A stretch of 64,000 nt of DNA from Ochromonas danica (lineage: Eukaryota > Sar > Chrysophyceae > Chromulinales > Chromulinaceae): positions 1 through 64,000 of the forward strand of contig VKHL01000012.1 of the NCBI GenBank assembly GCA_015146655.1, written 5' to 3'. The position numbers and the translations under genes are program-made. The notes below the pieces were generated by a model, which was not told the DNA's origin, made no database searches, and saw nothing but the letters and a program-made list of their open reading frames with translations. Below are positions 1 through 9,800 of this stretch, one piece after another; position 1 is the stretch's first letter, and every line of letters starts with the position of its first letter.

Positions 1-1
1 G

Positions 2-3000
2 GATGAATCAAGTGAAAAAGGAAGCGCCAAGGCGCTATTGAGTGCAAAAGAATATGTGAAGCTTTGTGGCATGGACTCGGATGACGCGGATGATGTTGAA
101 GAGATTCAGGGTGATCTGGACGACGCGAAGCGAGCTTGGTATGCGACGGTAGGATCAGAGAAGGAAGAGTATAAGCTACATGAGTTGAGTGGAGGAGAGG
201 AGGGTGTGCAGGACGGGTCGGATGAGGCGGATGACGAAGTGTTGGAGAAGTTGATGCAGGCTCTGGGCACGACGTACAGTGCAGAGGAGCATGGATTAGG
301 CATTCGTCGAGCAAGTCGCGCATTCTATGAATCACGCAAGAACGAAGAAGACAGCAAAGCGGGATCGGAGTTGATACTACCTCGGGAGGTGTTCATGGAC
401 TGGTATATTCGTTGGTTGCATCATAACGAAGATGACGAAGATGAAGGCGAAGGCGAAGATGAGGGTGAAGAAGTGGACGAGGAGGGCGAGAAAGAAGAGG
501 GCGAGAAGAAGAAACCATCGTCAGCAGGAAGTTGGTCGAACGTGACTTGGTCGATACCTCCCGTGGTCGGAGGGGATTCAAGCACAACCTGGAAATGTGG
601 TGTCTGCAGTATCAACAATGCGATGAATCTTTCCCGCTGTGCAGCTTGTGAGGCACCCAATCCCAATGCAAGCAGCTTGAAGAAAGATGCTGACTCGGAG
701 AGCGCGACTGCTTCTACATCAGGAGGCGAATCCAAGCCCAGTCCATTTCTATTCAGTTCGGGCGTGGGAGGCAAGGCTTCTGATGCAGCAACATTTCCCT
801 TCGGAGTTGGGTCGTCTTCTTCATCATCTTCATCTTCTTCTTCCTCCTCTTCCTCCTCCTCGGCAGTAGCGTCAACAGCACCACCAGCAACGTCGTTTTC
901 CTTTACATCTGGGGGAGCAGGAAGTGTGAGTGCGTCGTTTGTGCCACCCACATCTTTTAGCTTTGGTAGCACGAACAATCAGACGGTGGGTTTCACGAGC
1001 TCTGTTCCGATGTTTTCGTTCACTGCATCTGGCGAATCTGAATCGAAGTCGGTAAATGCTGCGACAACTGTGACAACTGCGACAACAGAGGCTGCCACAA
1101 GCTCAGGCTCAAACTCCAGCGCAAGCAAGGAAGAGCCAGCAGTGGATGAATCAAGTGAGGAAGCAAGCGCTATGTCGTTAGCTGCGACAACTGTGATTAC
1201 TGCAGGTACTCATTCTTCTGGAGGGTTATGCTCTAGCTCAACTTCAGTTATGGAAGAGATACCATCGAAAGAATCGATGGACGCAGAAGTTTCCAAGTCG
1301 GTTAGCGTAGATGTGTCGGTTGTCGATGATAATGCAGCTTTTGAACAGTCTGTTTCCGTGTCTAATAATGATGATGTTCCATCCAGCTCTGAAATCGAGG
1401 GTAGAGTGGCGCCAAAGAATGATGCTGTCTTGGCCAAGTCGGTTAGCGTAGATGTGTCGGTTGTCGATGATAATGCAGCTTTTGAACAGTCTGTTTCCGT
1501 GTCTAATAATGATGATGTTCCATCCAGCTCTGAAATCGAGGGTAGAGTGGCGCCAAAGAATGATGCTGTCTTGGCCAAGTCGGTTAGCGTAGATGTGTCG
1601 GTTGTCGATGATAATGCAGCTTTTGAACAGTCTGTTTCCGTGTCTAATAATGATGATGTTCCATCCAGCTCTGAAATCGAGGGTAGAGTGGCGCCAAAGA
1701 ATGATGCCGTAGAGATAGCTTCTAATGCAGCTCCAATTGAACGGTTGAAAGTGTCTTCGCTTGGCAGCAAGATTCCTTCATTTAAAAGGAATAGCGCTGT
1801 GATTGCTTCTCCACCCCAGATCATTTCTTATTCAACACAAGTTCATGTTTCTACAAATGTTTCTCCAAGATCGCTCGTTAGCCAATCCTCGCCAAGATCT
1901 TTTCCCCCGACACCTGACAGCACGGGGAAGGTCGGGAAGGTTTTATCATTTCCGTCTCCCCAAAGTGAAGAAGAAAATGCTTCTTCTTCTCCCAGCAAGC
2001 AGGCTGGAATTCCTGTTGGGAAGAGTGGTAAACGAAAAAATAAAGGCAAGAATAAACATGAGCAAAGTTTGGTTACCAACAATTCGACTAATCAAGCGGA
2101 AGTCTCAAAGAATCAACAGCAACAACAAGAGAAAGACCTCCTTGGTCAAAGTCAAGGTGATTTGAAAGAGGAAGCCAAGGTTGTAACTCACGACAATCTT
2201 GCAAAAGAACAGTCTGTTGAGCAAAGCCTATCTGCTACTAGCCCATCTGCAAGAAGTCCATCAACAAGTGGTCAATCTCCATTTGGTAGCTTTAGCAGGA
2301 TTCCATCGTTTTCCCAAAAGAAGAAAGCTGAGAAAGGCCCTCCATTTCAAGCTATTCCCCATTCAACCGATGTTCCTGTTTCCACTCAAGAACCACCTTT
2401 GCCTTCAACTTCTGGCAGTGCGGAGAAGATTGCGAAGGTATCATTCCGATCTCCACGAAGCGAAATAGAGACTGTTTCTCCTTCTTCCTCGAGCAAGAAG
2501 ACTCGCTCCTCAAATATTCCAAAATTTAAGGCATCGCCTTCAATTGGACAATCTCCTCGAACTAGCATGGATGAGGAAGTACACCCTTATAGATACGATT
2601 GTCACGATGTTAAGTTTCAGCCAGCACAACATCATTCTGTCTCTGTGATGGGTGATGGTGATATCCTTTGGACCCCAACCTTCCCTCCTCAGTCTTCTCC
2701 TACTAGCACTCAGGTAGAATCTTGTGCTCTCCCTTCTTCTCCTTCTCCCCGCATTCCTTCTAACGAGCCTTCTCGCAGCATTCTGGACGTAGAGGCAGTT
2801 GGTCGGGACAGAAGCCGCGTCGATCACCAGGTGTCTCACATTCCAGCCCATCGCATCACAATTAAAGCAAGGATGGAGACAGCTATGAAAGAGGACGAGT
2901 TGAAGAAGAATGATCGACAGGATGGAGTGTTAGCATATATGATGCCTTGGTCAACTCTTCCTTCTGTTTCTTCGCCCTGTTTGCTAACAGCTCTAGAATA

Positions 3001-3406
3001 TGCGGAACTGTTTGGTCTTGGTCTTGGGTTGGCAAAAGAAGTGGAACATGAGTTAAACGCTGCAGCAATTGCTTGGGAAGACACTATTGGCGACTCGTCT
3101 TCTTATGAGTTTCAAGAGGAAGATTATTGGCCTGGACCCGAATCCATCCTCAGCAAACTTATGAACTGCTTTGAATGTTGCTATTTGGATCACATCGACG
3201 GACAGAATCTTCGGGCTTGGGCCAAACAATCGGGTAATATTCTGATTCGTGATGCATTCATGGATTGGTATATTCGATGGATTTTCAACAGCGACTACAG
3301 TCGGTCGGGCACGGAAGAAGGATCTCTGCGCAGTCCATCTAGTGCAATGACCATAGAAAGTCCATTTATTAATGTAGATAGCCCATGCTTCCCTTTATCA
3401 GAGTAG
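2..3406 (+). CDS. RanBP2-type zinc finger, Ser/FG-rich acidic protein (5' partial)
   Basis: The frame is open from base 2 to the stop at 3404-3406 with no internal stop, so the start lies outside the window. One RanBP2-type zinc finger is visible at about 584-665 (W-x-C-x2-C-x10-C-x2-C, with the usual Asn between the pairs). It is followed by a long Ser tract and FG-like patches such as SFSFTSGG and TSFSFGS. A module of roughly 100 residues occurs at both ends: each copy has an acidic helix-like stretch and closes with FMDWYIRW (about 388-420 and 3255-3285). The middle is Ser/Pro-rich with repeated SPxSFPP/SPRS patches and a basic KRKNKGKNK. RanBP2 fingers bind Ran or ubiquitin or RNA in known proteins; with FG-like patches a nuclear-pore role is possible, but that is inference. 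The end module is not one I recognise. Confidence 0.75.
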   Translation, partial: DESSEKGSAKALLSAKEYVKLCGMDSDDADDVEEIQGDLDDAKRAWYATVGSEKEEYKLHELSGGEEGVQDGSDEADDEVLEKLMQALGTTYSAEEHGLGIRRASRAFYESRKNEEDSKAGSELILPREVFMDWYIRWLHHNEDDEDEGEGEDEGEEVDEEGEKEEGEKKKPSSAGSWSNVTWSIPPVVGGDSSTTWKCGVCSINNAMNLSRCAACEAPNPNASSLKKDADSESATASTSGGESKPSPFLFSSGVGGKASDAATFPFGVGSSSSSSSSSSSSSSSSSAVASTAPPATSFSFTSGGAGSVSASFVPPTSFSFGSTNNQTVGFTSSVPMFSFTASGESESKSVNAATTVTTATTEAATSSGSNSSASKEEPAVDESSEEASAMSLAATTVITAGTHSSGGLCSSSTSVMEEIPSKESMDAEVSKSVSVDVSVVDDNAAFEQSVSVSNNDDVPSSSEIEGRVAPKNDAVLAKSVSVDVSVVDDNAAFEQSVSVSNNDDVPSSSEIEGRVAPKNDAVLAKSVSVDVSVVDDNAAFEQSVSVSNNDDVPSSSEIEGRVAPKNDAVEIASNAAPIERLKVSSLGSKIPSFKRNSAVIASPPQIISYSTQVHVSTNVSPRSLVSQSSPRSFPPTPDSTGKVGKVLSFPSPQSEEENASSSPSKQAGIPVGKSGKRKNKGKNKHEQSLVTNNSTNQAEVSKNQQQQQEKDLLGQSQGDLKEEAKVVTHDNLAKEQSVEQSLSATSPSARSPSTSGQSPFGSFSRIPSFSQKKKAEKGPPFQAIPHSTDVPVSTQEPPLPSTSGSAEKIAKVSFRSPRSEIETVSPSSSSKKTRSSNIPKFKASPSIGQSPRTSMDEEVHPYRYDCHDVKFQPAQHHSVSVMGDGDILWTPTFPPQSSPTSTQVESCALPSSPSPRIPSNEPSRSILDVEAVGRDRSRVDHQVSHIPAHRITIKARMETAMKEDELKKNDRQDGVLAYMMPWSTLPSVSSPCLLTALEYAELFGLGLGLAKEVEHELNAAAIAWEDTIGDSSSYEFQEEDYWPGPESILSKLMNCFECCYLDHIDGQNLRAWAKQSGNILIRDAFMDWYIRWIFNSDYSRSGTEEGSLRSPSSAMTIESPFINVDSPCFPLSE
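816..864 (+). repeat. TCN/TCT trinucleotide tract coding poly-Ser
   Basis: A run of TCT, TCA and TCC codons inside the zinc-finger gene encodes about 17 consecutive serines. The antisense strand reads as an acidic ORF, which is a composition artefact. Confidence 0.9.
1295..1711 (+). repeat. Three tandem 141-bp in-frame coding repeats
   Basis: Copies begin at 1295, 1436 and 1577, each 141 bp (47 codons), and look identical at nucleotide level until the third diverges after the last AATGATGC. Each encodes a segment opening KSVSVDVSVVDDNAAF and ending in APKNDA. Synonymous sites have not drifted, so the triplication is recent. Confidence 0.95.
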
Positions 3407-3501
3407 TGGTAATCAGACCTACAGTAGTGTTTTATTTGATGTGGTCTAATGGGTGGTGCTTTGTGACGTTGTAGTGTTAAAGAACAAAAGATTGCCGTTC
3501 A

Positions 3502-4773
3502 TTAGCTTAGTGATGTTAGACTGAGAGCTTGATCTCTCCACTGCTTAACAAAGGTACTATGACCCAGGCGATGTCGATTGGACCACTTGTTATCCATTTT
3601 GTTGTTGTCACCTGGTGAGCCAATATGATGGACAAGCAAAGATTCGAAGTGATGGACTGGAAAGATCCACAGTTTACAACAATGACACTCTGGAGTATCA
3701 ACTTTCACTGTTTTCCAGTCATTCAAATGCATCTCTGACTCTGTCTTCACCTTGTAACGAATGTGTTGAGGACTGCAGAGGAATGGCTGAGTAGACGCGT
3801 AGAATGGTCTCCCGCGATGATAATTCTCCATTATCTCTTGTCGACTGAGGAAATGACAATCCTTTTCCAAACTCTCCAATTGACGCTTGGAATAGATTGC
3901 ACTAGCAGCATATGGGACAGCTAGTTGATCTGGTTTGAATCGCAAGTATTGGTTATTGAGGATGATGGTTGGGTTGGTGTCAAGGAGGATAGGTGTGTTG
4001 GTATGATTCACTGTCATCAAATGACGTAAAGAGACATCCCAAATAACTCGATTCATAGGTACATTTCTATCAAACCATTTCACTTCATTCAATAGTGTGT
4101 TGCTTGTTGTGGTGGTGGTACTGGATGCTCTTCGTCTGACCCAAGCATTCTCATATCTCAACAACCCCACAATCACCTGCTCCTCCACCTCCTTCCACTT
4201 GCTACTCTCCTCCAGCCACTTCTTGATAGTAGCTAATCGAATAGCGACGTCATCTTCACTGAAGACGAAGAGGTCATAGGAGGATAGATAGTGCATGAAG
4301 TGTTGGCGATGATAAACCGACAGCTCTTGATCGCTCTCCCATTGCTTATGACTGGTGATGGAGATGTCTAATTGATTGGCTGTGCAATACCTCTGAATAG
4401 ACAACTCATGAGCCAGAGCGGAGTAGTCGATCTGTGCTTCGAGGAAGACGTCAAGAATGACACGAACACGATGACCAGCTTCACACCAATCCAGTGCGTG
4501 GTCTAGCAGCACTTCAACTACATCGATTCGATCCACTACAGACCCCATCGCAATGCAATACAAGATAGACGGAAGCGTCTTCTTCTTCTGTGGAGGAGGA
4601 GGAAGCTGTTGAAGCTGTTGTAGGGGCACTGCCTGGTGGGGAGGAGAGAGTGACCTGAGAGAAGACTCTGACTCTTCATGCCATGAGAGAGAAGAGAAGA
4701 TATAGGCCAAGAGAATCATGAAAGCTATTAAGAAAATAACTATCATGCGATTACTCCACATCTTCTTCATCAT
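3502..4773 (-). CDS. Type II membrane protein, putative Golgi glycosyltransferase
   Basis: A single-exon protein of 423 residues. It starts at paired Met codons with a short basic tail (KKMWSNR), then one hydrophobic segment at about residues 9-28, the layout of a type II signal anchor of Golgi enzymes. A Pro/Gln-rich stem follows, then a lumenal domain with LPSILYCIAMGS and, near residue 155, YDLFVFSEDDVAIR. The EDD in that segment resembles the metal-binding DXD motif of nucleotide-sugar transferases. Further on are LAVPYAASAIYSKRQLE and a Cys-pair near the C terminus (CHCC). The overall order is what is expected of a GT-A-fold transferase, but I cannot assign a CAZy family or sugar. It is divergent from the EngB gene, with about 180 bp between the starts. 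Confidence 0.6.
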   Translation of the reverse strand: MMKKMWSNRMIVIFLIAFMILLAYIFSSLSWHEESESSLRSLSPPHQAVPLQQLQQLPPPPQKKKTLPSILYCIAMGSVVDRIDVVEVLLDHALDWCEAGHRVRVILDVFLEAQIDYSALAHELSIQRYCTANQLDISITSHKQWESDQELSVYHRQHFMHYLSSYDLFVFSEDDVAIRLATIKKWLEESSKWKEVEEQVIVGLLRYENAWVRRRASSTTTTTSNTLLNEVKWFDRNVPMNRVIWDVSLRHLMTVNHTNTPILLDTNPTIILNNQYLRFKPDQLAVPYAASAIYSKRQLESLEKDCHFLSRQEIMENYHRGRPFYASTQPFLCSPQHIRYKVKTESEMHLNDWKTVKVDTPECHCCKLWIFPVHHFESLLVHHIGSPGDNNKMDNKWSNRHRLGHSTFVKQWRDQALSLTSLS

Positions 4774-4955
4774 CTCATTGAAAGGAAAGTCACCATTTCG
4801 TGATCACTTCTCATACCCGGATACTTGACAACGGTCCGACCTTCAGGTTGGAATGATCCCAAGATTTAACTTGTCAGACTGCCCATTAATGTAATTTCAC
4901 TAGTGAGTAATGTAATTGCATAAAAGAGGCTGCTGCTCCAAACAATGGAGATGAA

Positions 4956-6536
4956 ATGCACATGATGATGATGATAGTCACGAGATCAATTCGTTCAGGT
5001 GGAATTACCTTTAAATATGGTTGTCGTGGACTTTCTGTAGAAACTCCTTCTTCTTCTATCCCAGAAGATCTGGAAGCGTTTCAAAAGGGACGAGGTCGAT
5101 CAGAACGTGTCGACAGTGTCACTTTGAATATGTTAGAAGATCGCAAAAGACATCATGAACGAATGCTCAATATAAGTCCTCTCCCTAACAATGTAACTGC
5201 TCTGGAAGAACAGGGGTTTGGTCGTAAACGACGACTACCCAATCTGTACAAACACTCACTGGGAAGGAGTCCATGGGAAGACCAGCATCATGAGGCCACG
5301 GGTGCTGGAGGAAATGTCCTTCATCTTGCCTCAACAGATGCTGGACCATGGCCCATTTTCAAGCACATGCTCCCTGAGATCGCCTTTGCAGGTCACTCGA
5401 ACAGCGGCAAGGTGAGCCAATGGCCTGCTGCTGACTCATCCTTACTGCAAAGAATGCTCAATACCATGTATAGTCGACTCTTGTGAATGCTATGGTAGGT
5501 GTTCCACCACGTACTGGACCTGCTAAAGTATCTGATCGTGCAGGATGGACTGACCAGATCTGCTTCTATCAGGTTTGCTCATATTCACCATCATATTTGT
5601 TGTTGTTTGTGACATGGAAGTGATCTAACAACTTTCTCTTTAGCTTGGTAAAAAGCCTCCTATCTTTACACTCGTAGATCTCCCAGGTTATGGTCATGCC
5701 ATTGCTGAGGTGGAGCAGAAGAAAGGGTGGAAAGTGATGATCCGTGACTATCTCTCCAATCGACCTGTCCTTGCGAGGTAAACCAACCAGCCATACAGTC
5801 AATCTAGAGTGAATTAGATTCAACATAATGATCACTTATTCTATTAGATGCTTTGTGCTTGTGGATTGCTCGAGAGGATTGTGCGATCAAGACTATACCT
5901 TCCTGCGCTTTCTATACAAGGTTAGTAGTAAACGAGTTTTACACAAGTTTTGGTTTGGTTGACAGTGGGTAATTCTGTTGTCGAGTATCTTCAACAATAT
6001 ATTGATCTTATCATGCAATTATAATTAGAGGAAGATCGACTGGGGTATTTTGATGACCAAATGTGATCTGCTGAGTGCTGAGGATTTGGAAAAGTCTCGC
6101 ATTGTGATAGCTCAAGATTTGGCACGCTTTGGATACACTCTCACCTCATCACTGCCTAATCAGCCTGAGCCATCTGAAAACCATCTCCTTTCAGCGATGG
6201 ATTTATTGCTTCGTGGTGATCGAATCTGTCTTGTTAGTGCCAGTACTGGAGCAGGGGTGAACAAATTGTTTGAGACTCTTTGTCGAACAGCTCATCACAA
6301 TGCTGTTCCTTTCCAAGTTAAGCATGGTAGGCGAACACTATACTCGTCGTTGCCTTTGTTGTCTCATGTCTCATTTCTTACGCCCCTCTTTCGTTCAATA
6401 AATTGACAATTATCTTCTTGATATAGGTGTGCGGGAACATGTTCTAGCAGCAAAGTTAAGAGCAGACCAATCACATAAAGATCTTACTCCTAGCAAAGTT
6501 ACTATTTCAAGTCGCTTACGTAAAAAACTTAAGTAA
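4956..6536 (+). CDS. engB: EngB/YihA-family organellar GTPase, 6 exons
   Basis: Exons 4956-5411, 5474-5572, 5644-5777, 5848-5920, 6029-6326 and 6427-6536 join in frame to 388 residues. All introns are GT-AG, 62-108 nt. GTPase motifs are in order: G1 GHSNSGKST split exactly by intron 1, G3 DLPGYGHA, G4 TKCD, G5 SAST. The sequence around G1 (PEIAFAGHSNSGK) and the threonine-bearing switch PPRTGPAK are typical of EngB (YihA/YsxC), a GTPase that assists large-subunit ribosome assembly. The roughly 140-residue N-terminal extension starts with a Met-rich, basic sequence (VTRSIRSGG) that suggests import into mitochondria or plastid; which of the two is not decided here. The first in-frame Met was taken as start. 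Confidence 0.88.
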
Positions 6537-6891
6537 ATCTTTTCGTTGGCTAAAGTATCCAAAGTATCTTTCTATCTTGCACCAATGCACATCATACTCT
6601 TCAATATCCGCCAAACTAAGTACTGTACTGGAGTACGTAAGTCTGGGAGATCTTGTTTCCTAGACCCGCCAGGTCTGGGAGAAGAGAAAGAACGCGTTTC
6701 TTGTGCGTTGTTCCCAGCTCTGGGTCTGGCACGAAAAGATCCAAGAGGTGTTTTTGCACTGCCCGCCAGCGGATCTCAACCACAATTGAATTGAATTGAA
6801 GAAGTCAAACCGTCTCCCTCCACTCAATCTCTCTTTGACCTTCCTTCCTCTAGTTCTTCCTTGACATTACTTGAGACACGAGATCTTTAGA
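6537..6891. other. Intergenic region upstream of the ABC transporter
   Basis: No gene seen. It holds the EngB 3' end and the ABC transporter 5' region, with a small hairpin-capable AGACC-CGCCA-GGTCT at about 6663-6677 and an ACGCGT motif at 6692-6697. Confidence 0.6.
6692..6697. promoter_or_regulatory. ACGCGT motif upstream of ABC transporter
   Basis: Palindromic ACGCGT in AACGCGTTT context 195 bp before the ATG. The same hexamer sits in three other upstream regions in this window. In yeast and some other eukaryotes it is the MBF/MCB cell-cycle box; a role here is only inferred. Confidence 0.3.
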
Positions 6892-9800
6892 ATGAGTTCA
6901 ATCATTCAAGATGTTGGTCATTATGCTTACTTGTTCGCAGAACAAGTTGGGCTAATGTGTTTGAAAAATCTTAGTCAAAAAAAGCGTAATGGGAGACAGT
7001 TTTGGAAAGATACGATCTTTACTCAATTCTTTCTCCTTGGGTTTGTCATTTACATCATTTACTCTTCGAGTAATATTAACCCATCTCCTCATAGTTATGA
7101 CCTTACTGCCTTACCTCCTTTGTCAGATCAAAAGCCATGGGGTATCTTCAACAAAGGATCCGAAGGCAATAATGATCAAACCTCTATCTCTAAGAGACTT
7201 TACTATTGCCCTAACAATCATGCGGGTGTGAACAACTTGGTGAACGCTTTGGTTGCCAAGTACCCGGATATCGATGCCATTGGAGTGGCTGATCCAAGTG
7301 GTGTGCGTGACCTCTACGAGTCAAACATCTACGACACTTGGGCTTCTTTGCAGTTTACCCTCTCTTCTAATCAGGAATCGACTGGATTACTTGTTCCTTC
7401 CCCAAATGACCCAAGTGTGGTGTCTTATGCCATCTTGATTAGTCCATCGATTTATAGCACTCAGATCTCCACTGATAACTATACCGATAATGTCTACAAC
7501 AAGGCACAAGCAGAAGCCGATATTTTCTGGAGCAGTGGCTACTTTACCTTACAGAACTTTATTGCGACTTACTTGGCCAAGGAATACAATACTACAGTTC
7601 CATCCGATTACACGGTAAGTACCAGTCCTAAGTTCTTTGCTACCTCTCTTTCTCATTTGTTTCATATGATTTGAAACATTGAAACATAGATTGACACGTT
7701 TGTTCAGCGATTCCCTAAATCAGATGTCTATGATGATCAAGTTGATATCAACATTGCTGCCATGAGAAATTTGATTTGGAAATGGATGGGTGGCACCATT
7801 CTGTCGATTTGTCTTTTCCTACCTATGCTTTCAGTTCTAACAGAAATTGTTCGTGAGAAGCAGTTTCTGATGAAAGATTTGTTGGAGATATCTGGTCTGA
7901 TGAATTCTTCGTACTGGTTTGCTTACCTAATTTCCATGTTCACGATAGGCCAAATCACAATGTAAGTTACCAAAAGATTTTAAATCTTATTTTGGGCTTG
8001 CATTATGCTGGAGTTGCTCCTTTCTAGGTGGTTTACGATTGGATTTCTGACAGCGACTAAGGTGCTGACAGCATCTCGTGTGGGTCCCTATGCCGCGTTA
8101 TGCAGTGTCTTCTTACTTGGAGCTGGATCGTTTGGTACAGCTTTTGGCTTCGTTATCCCTCGTTCTGAGTACTACGGTCTGCCTGTCTTGGTTACTACTT
8201 GTGCTTTGACTGTCTGCGGAGCTTATTTGGGTGTTGCAGACAATATCACCAGCGCACTTAAAGCGTTCTTTTGTTTCTTGAGTCCTTCCATCGGCTTGAC
8301 GATGGGAGTTCTATCCATTGAAACCTATTTGCATAACAATGGCGGAGATATGGACTACAACTATGTTTATGATCGTCGTGACTATCCTTCTCTCAACGTA
8401 ATCATTCTTGCCATGGCATGCAGTGCAATTTTCTATTATTTGATCACGATTGGCATGCCATTCGATTGGATTTTCAACAGAGAAAATCCGGCCGAAATCT
8501 ATGCTAACTCAAAAGCTAATGAGATTAAGTATCCTTGTGACAACGAAGTTGAAGAAGCAAAGCTTTCTGGTGGCATGGCTGAGCAGGAAGACAATGCTGT
8601 GCTGAAGGTGAAGAGTCTAACTTGTGTCTATCCTGATGGTACTCAAGCTGTTACGGATATGAGCTTTAATGTAAAAGATGGAGAAGTTTTGTCCTTTCTG
8701 GGTGCTAATGGTGCTGGCAAGTCTACAGTGATGAAAATGCTATGTGGTACTTTGGACCCAACTGCTGGCGATGCTGTTGTGAATGACTATAGCATTACTC
8801 TTCAACGTGTGATGGCCAGACGAAACCTTGGTATTGCTATGCAACAGGATGTTATTTGGGATGATGTAGATGTTGAAGACCATCTCATGTTATTCGGTCG
8901 TTTGCGTGGTCTTCATGGTACTGTGCTTCGTGCTGCTGTTGCCGACATGGCTGAGAGTTTAGGTTTCCCCGACAAGCGCAAAAGTTTGGCTGGTACCTTG
9001 TCTGGTGGTCAAAAGCGTCGACTTTGCGTCGGTTTAAGTATGGTGGGTGGTAACAAAGTAGTCTACTTGGACGAGCCCACTGCTGGGTTAGATCCTGTCT
9101 CTCGTCGCCAACTATGGGAACTGGTGCAGAAAAACCGCGAAGGAAGAGCTGTTCTTTTAACGACTCACTTTATGGATGAAGCAGACATTCTGGGTGATCG
9201 CATTGCCATCGTCAAAGAAGGAAGGCTCCGTGCACTTGGCACTTCTCGCTTTCTCAAGCAGCGCTTTGGTATCGGCTACCTTCTTCGCATGTCTCTTAAG
9301 GAAGGTGCAAACGTTGATATCATTGTGAAAAATTTGCAGCGCTTTATTTCTGAAGCTAATGTTTCTTCGAGCGCTGGTACGGAATTGGCCGTTCGTTTGC
9401 CGCGTGAAGCTGTTCACATCTTCCCCAGTATGTTGGAACATTTGGAGAATAATGGACTATCTTTGGGTGTTCTATCTTTTGGTATCGAAACGACTACGCT
9501 AGAAGAAGTATTTATGAGAATTGTGAATGAAGACGATGAGCAACTCTTTTTAAACCATGCTGAGTCTAATCGTCTGTTGTCTGCTACAGCGGAAGAACGT
9601 GAAAGGAATCGCAAAGAACTAGAGGAGCGCGACGAAAAGCGCATGCCATTGTCAGATGAAGTGATTAGCTCTTTGTTGATCAAAGGAAAAAATGCTCATG
9701 GTAATGTATCAGCTGCCGCACTTCTTCCAGCTCAAGTGGCTATCATGTTGTGGAAACGATACTATCAATTTGTTCGTTCTCGTGGACAGTGGGCGATGGG

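Noticed and set aside
421-978. Antisense acidic ORF in the zinc-finger gene
   Set aside because: Composition artefact of the Ser/Glu codon tracts on the coding strand.
6871-6891. Upstream TTG start for the ABCA protein
   Set aside because: A nuclear gene is expected to start with ATG; the ATG at 6892 is in the same frame.
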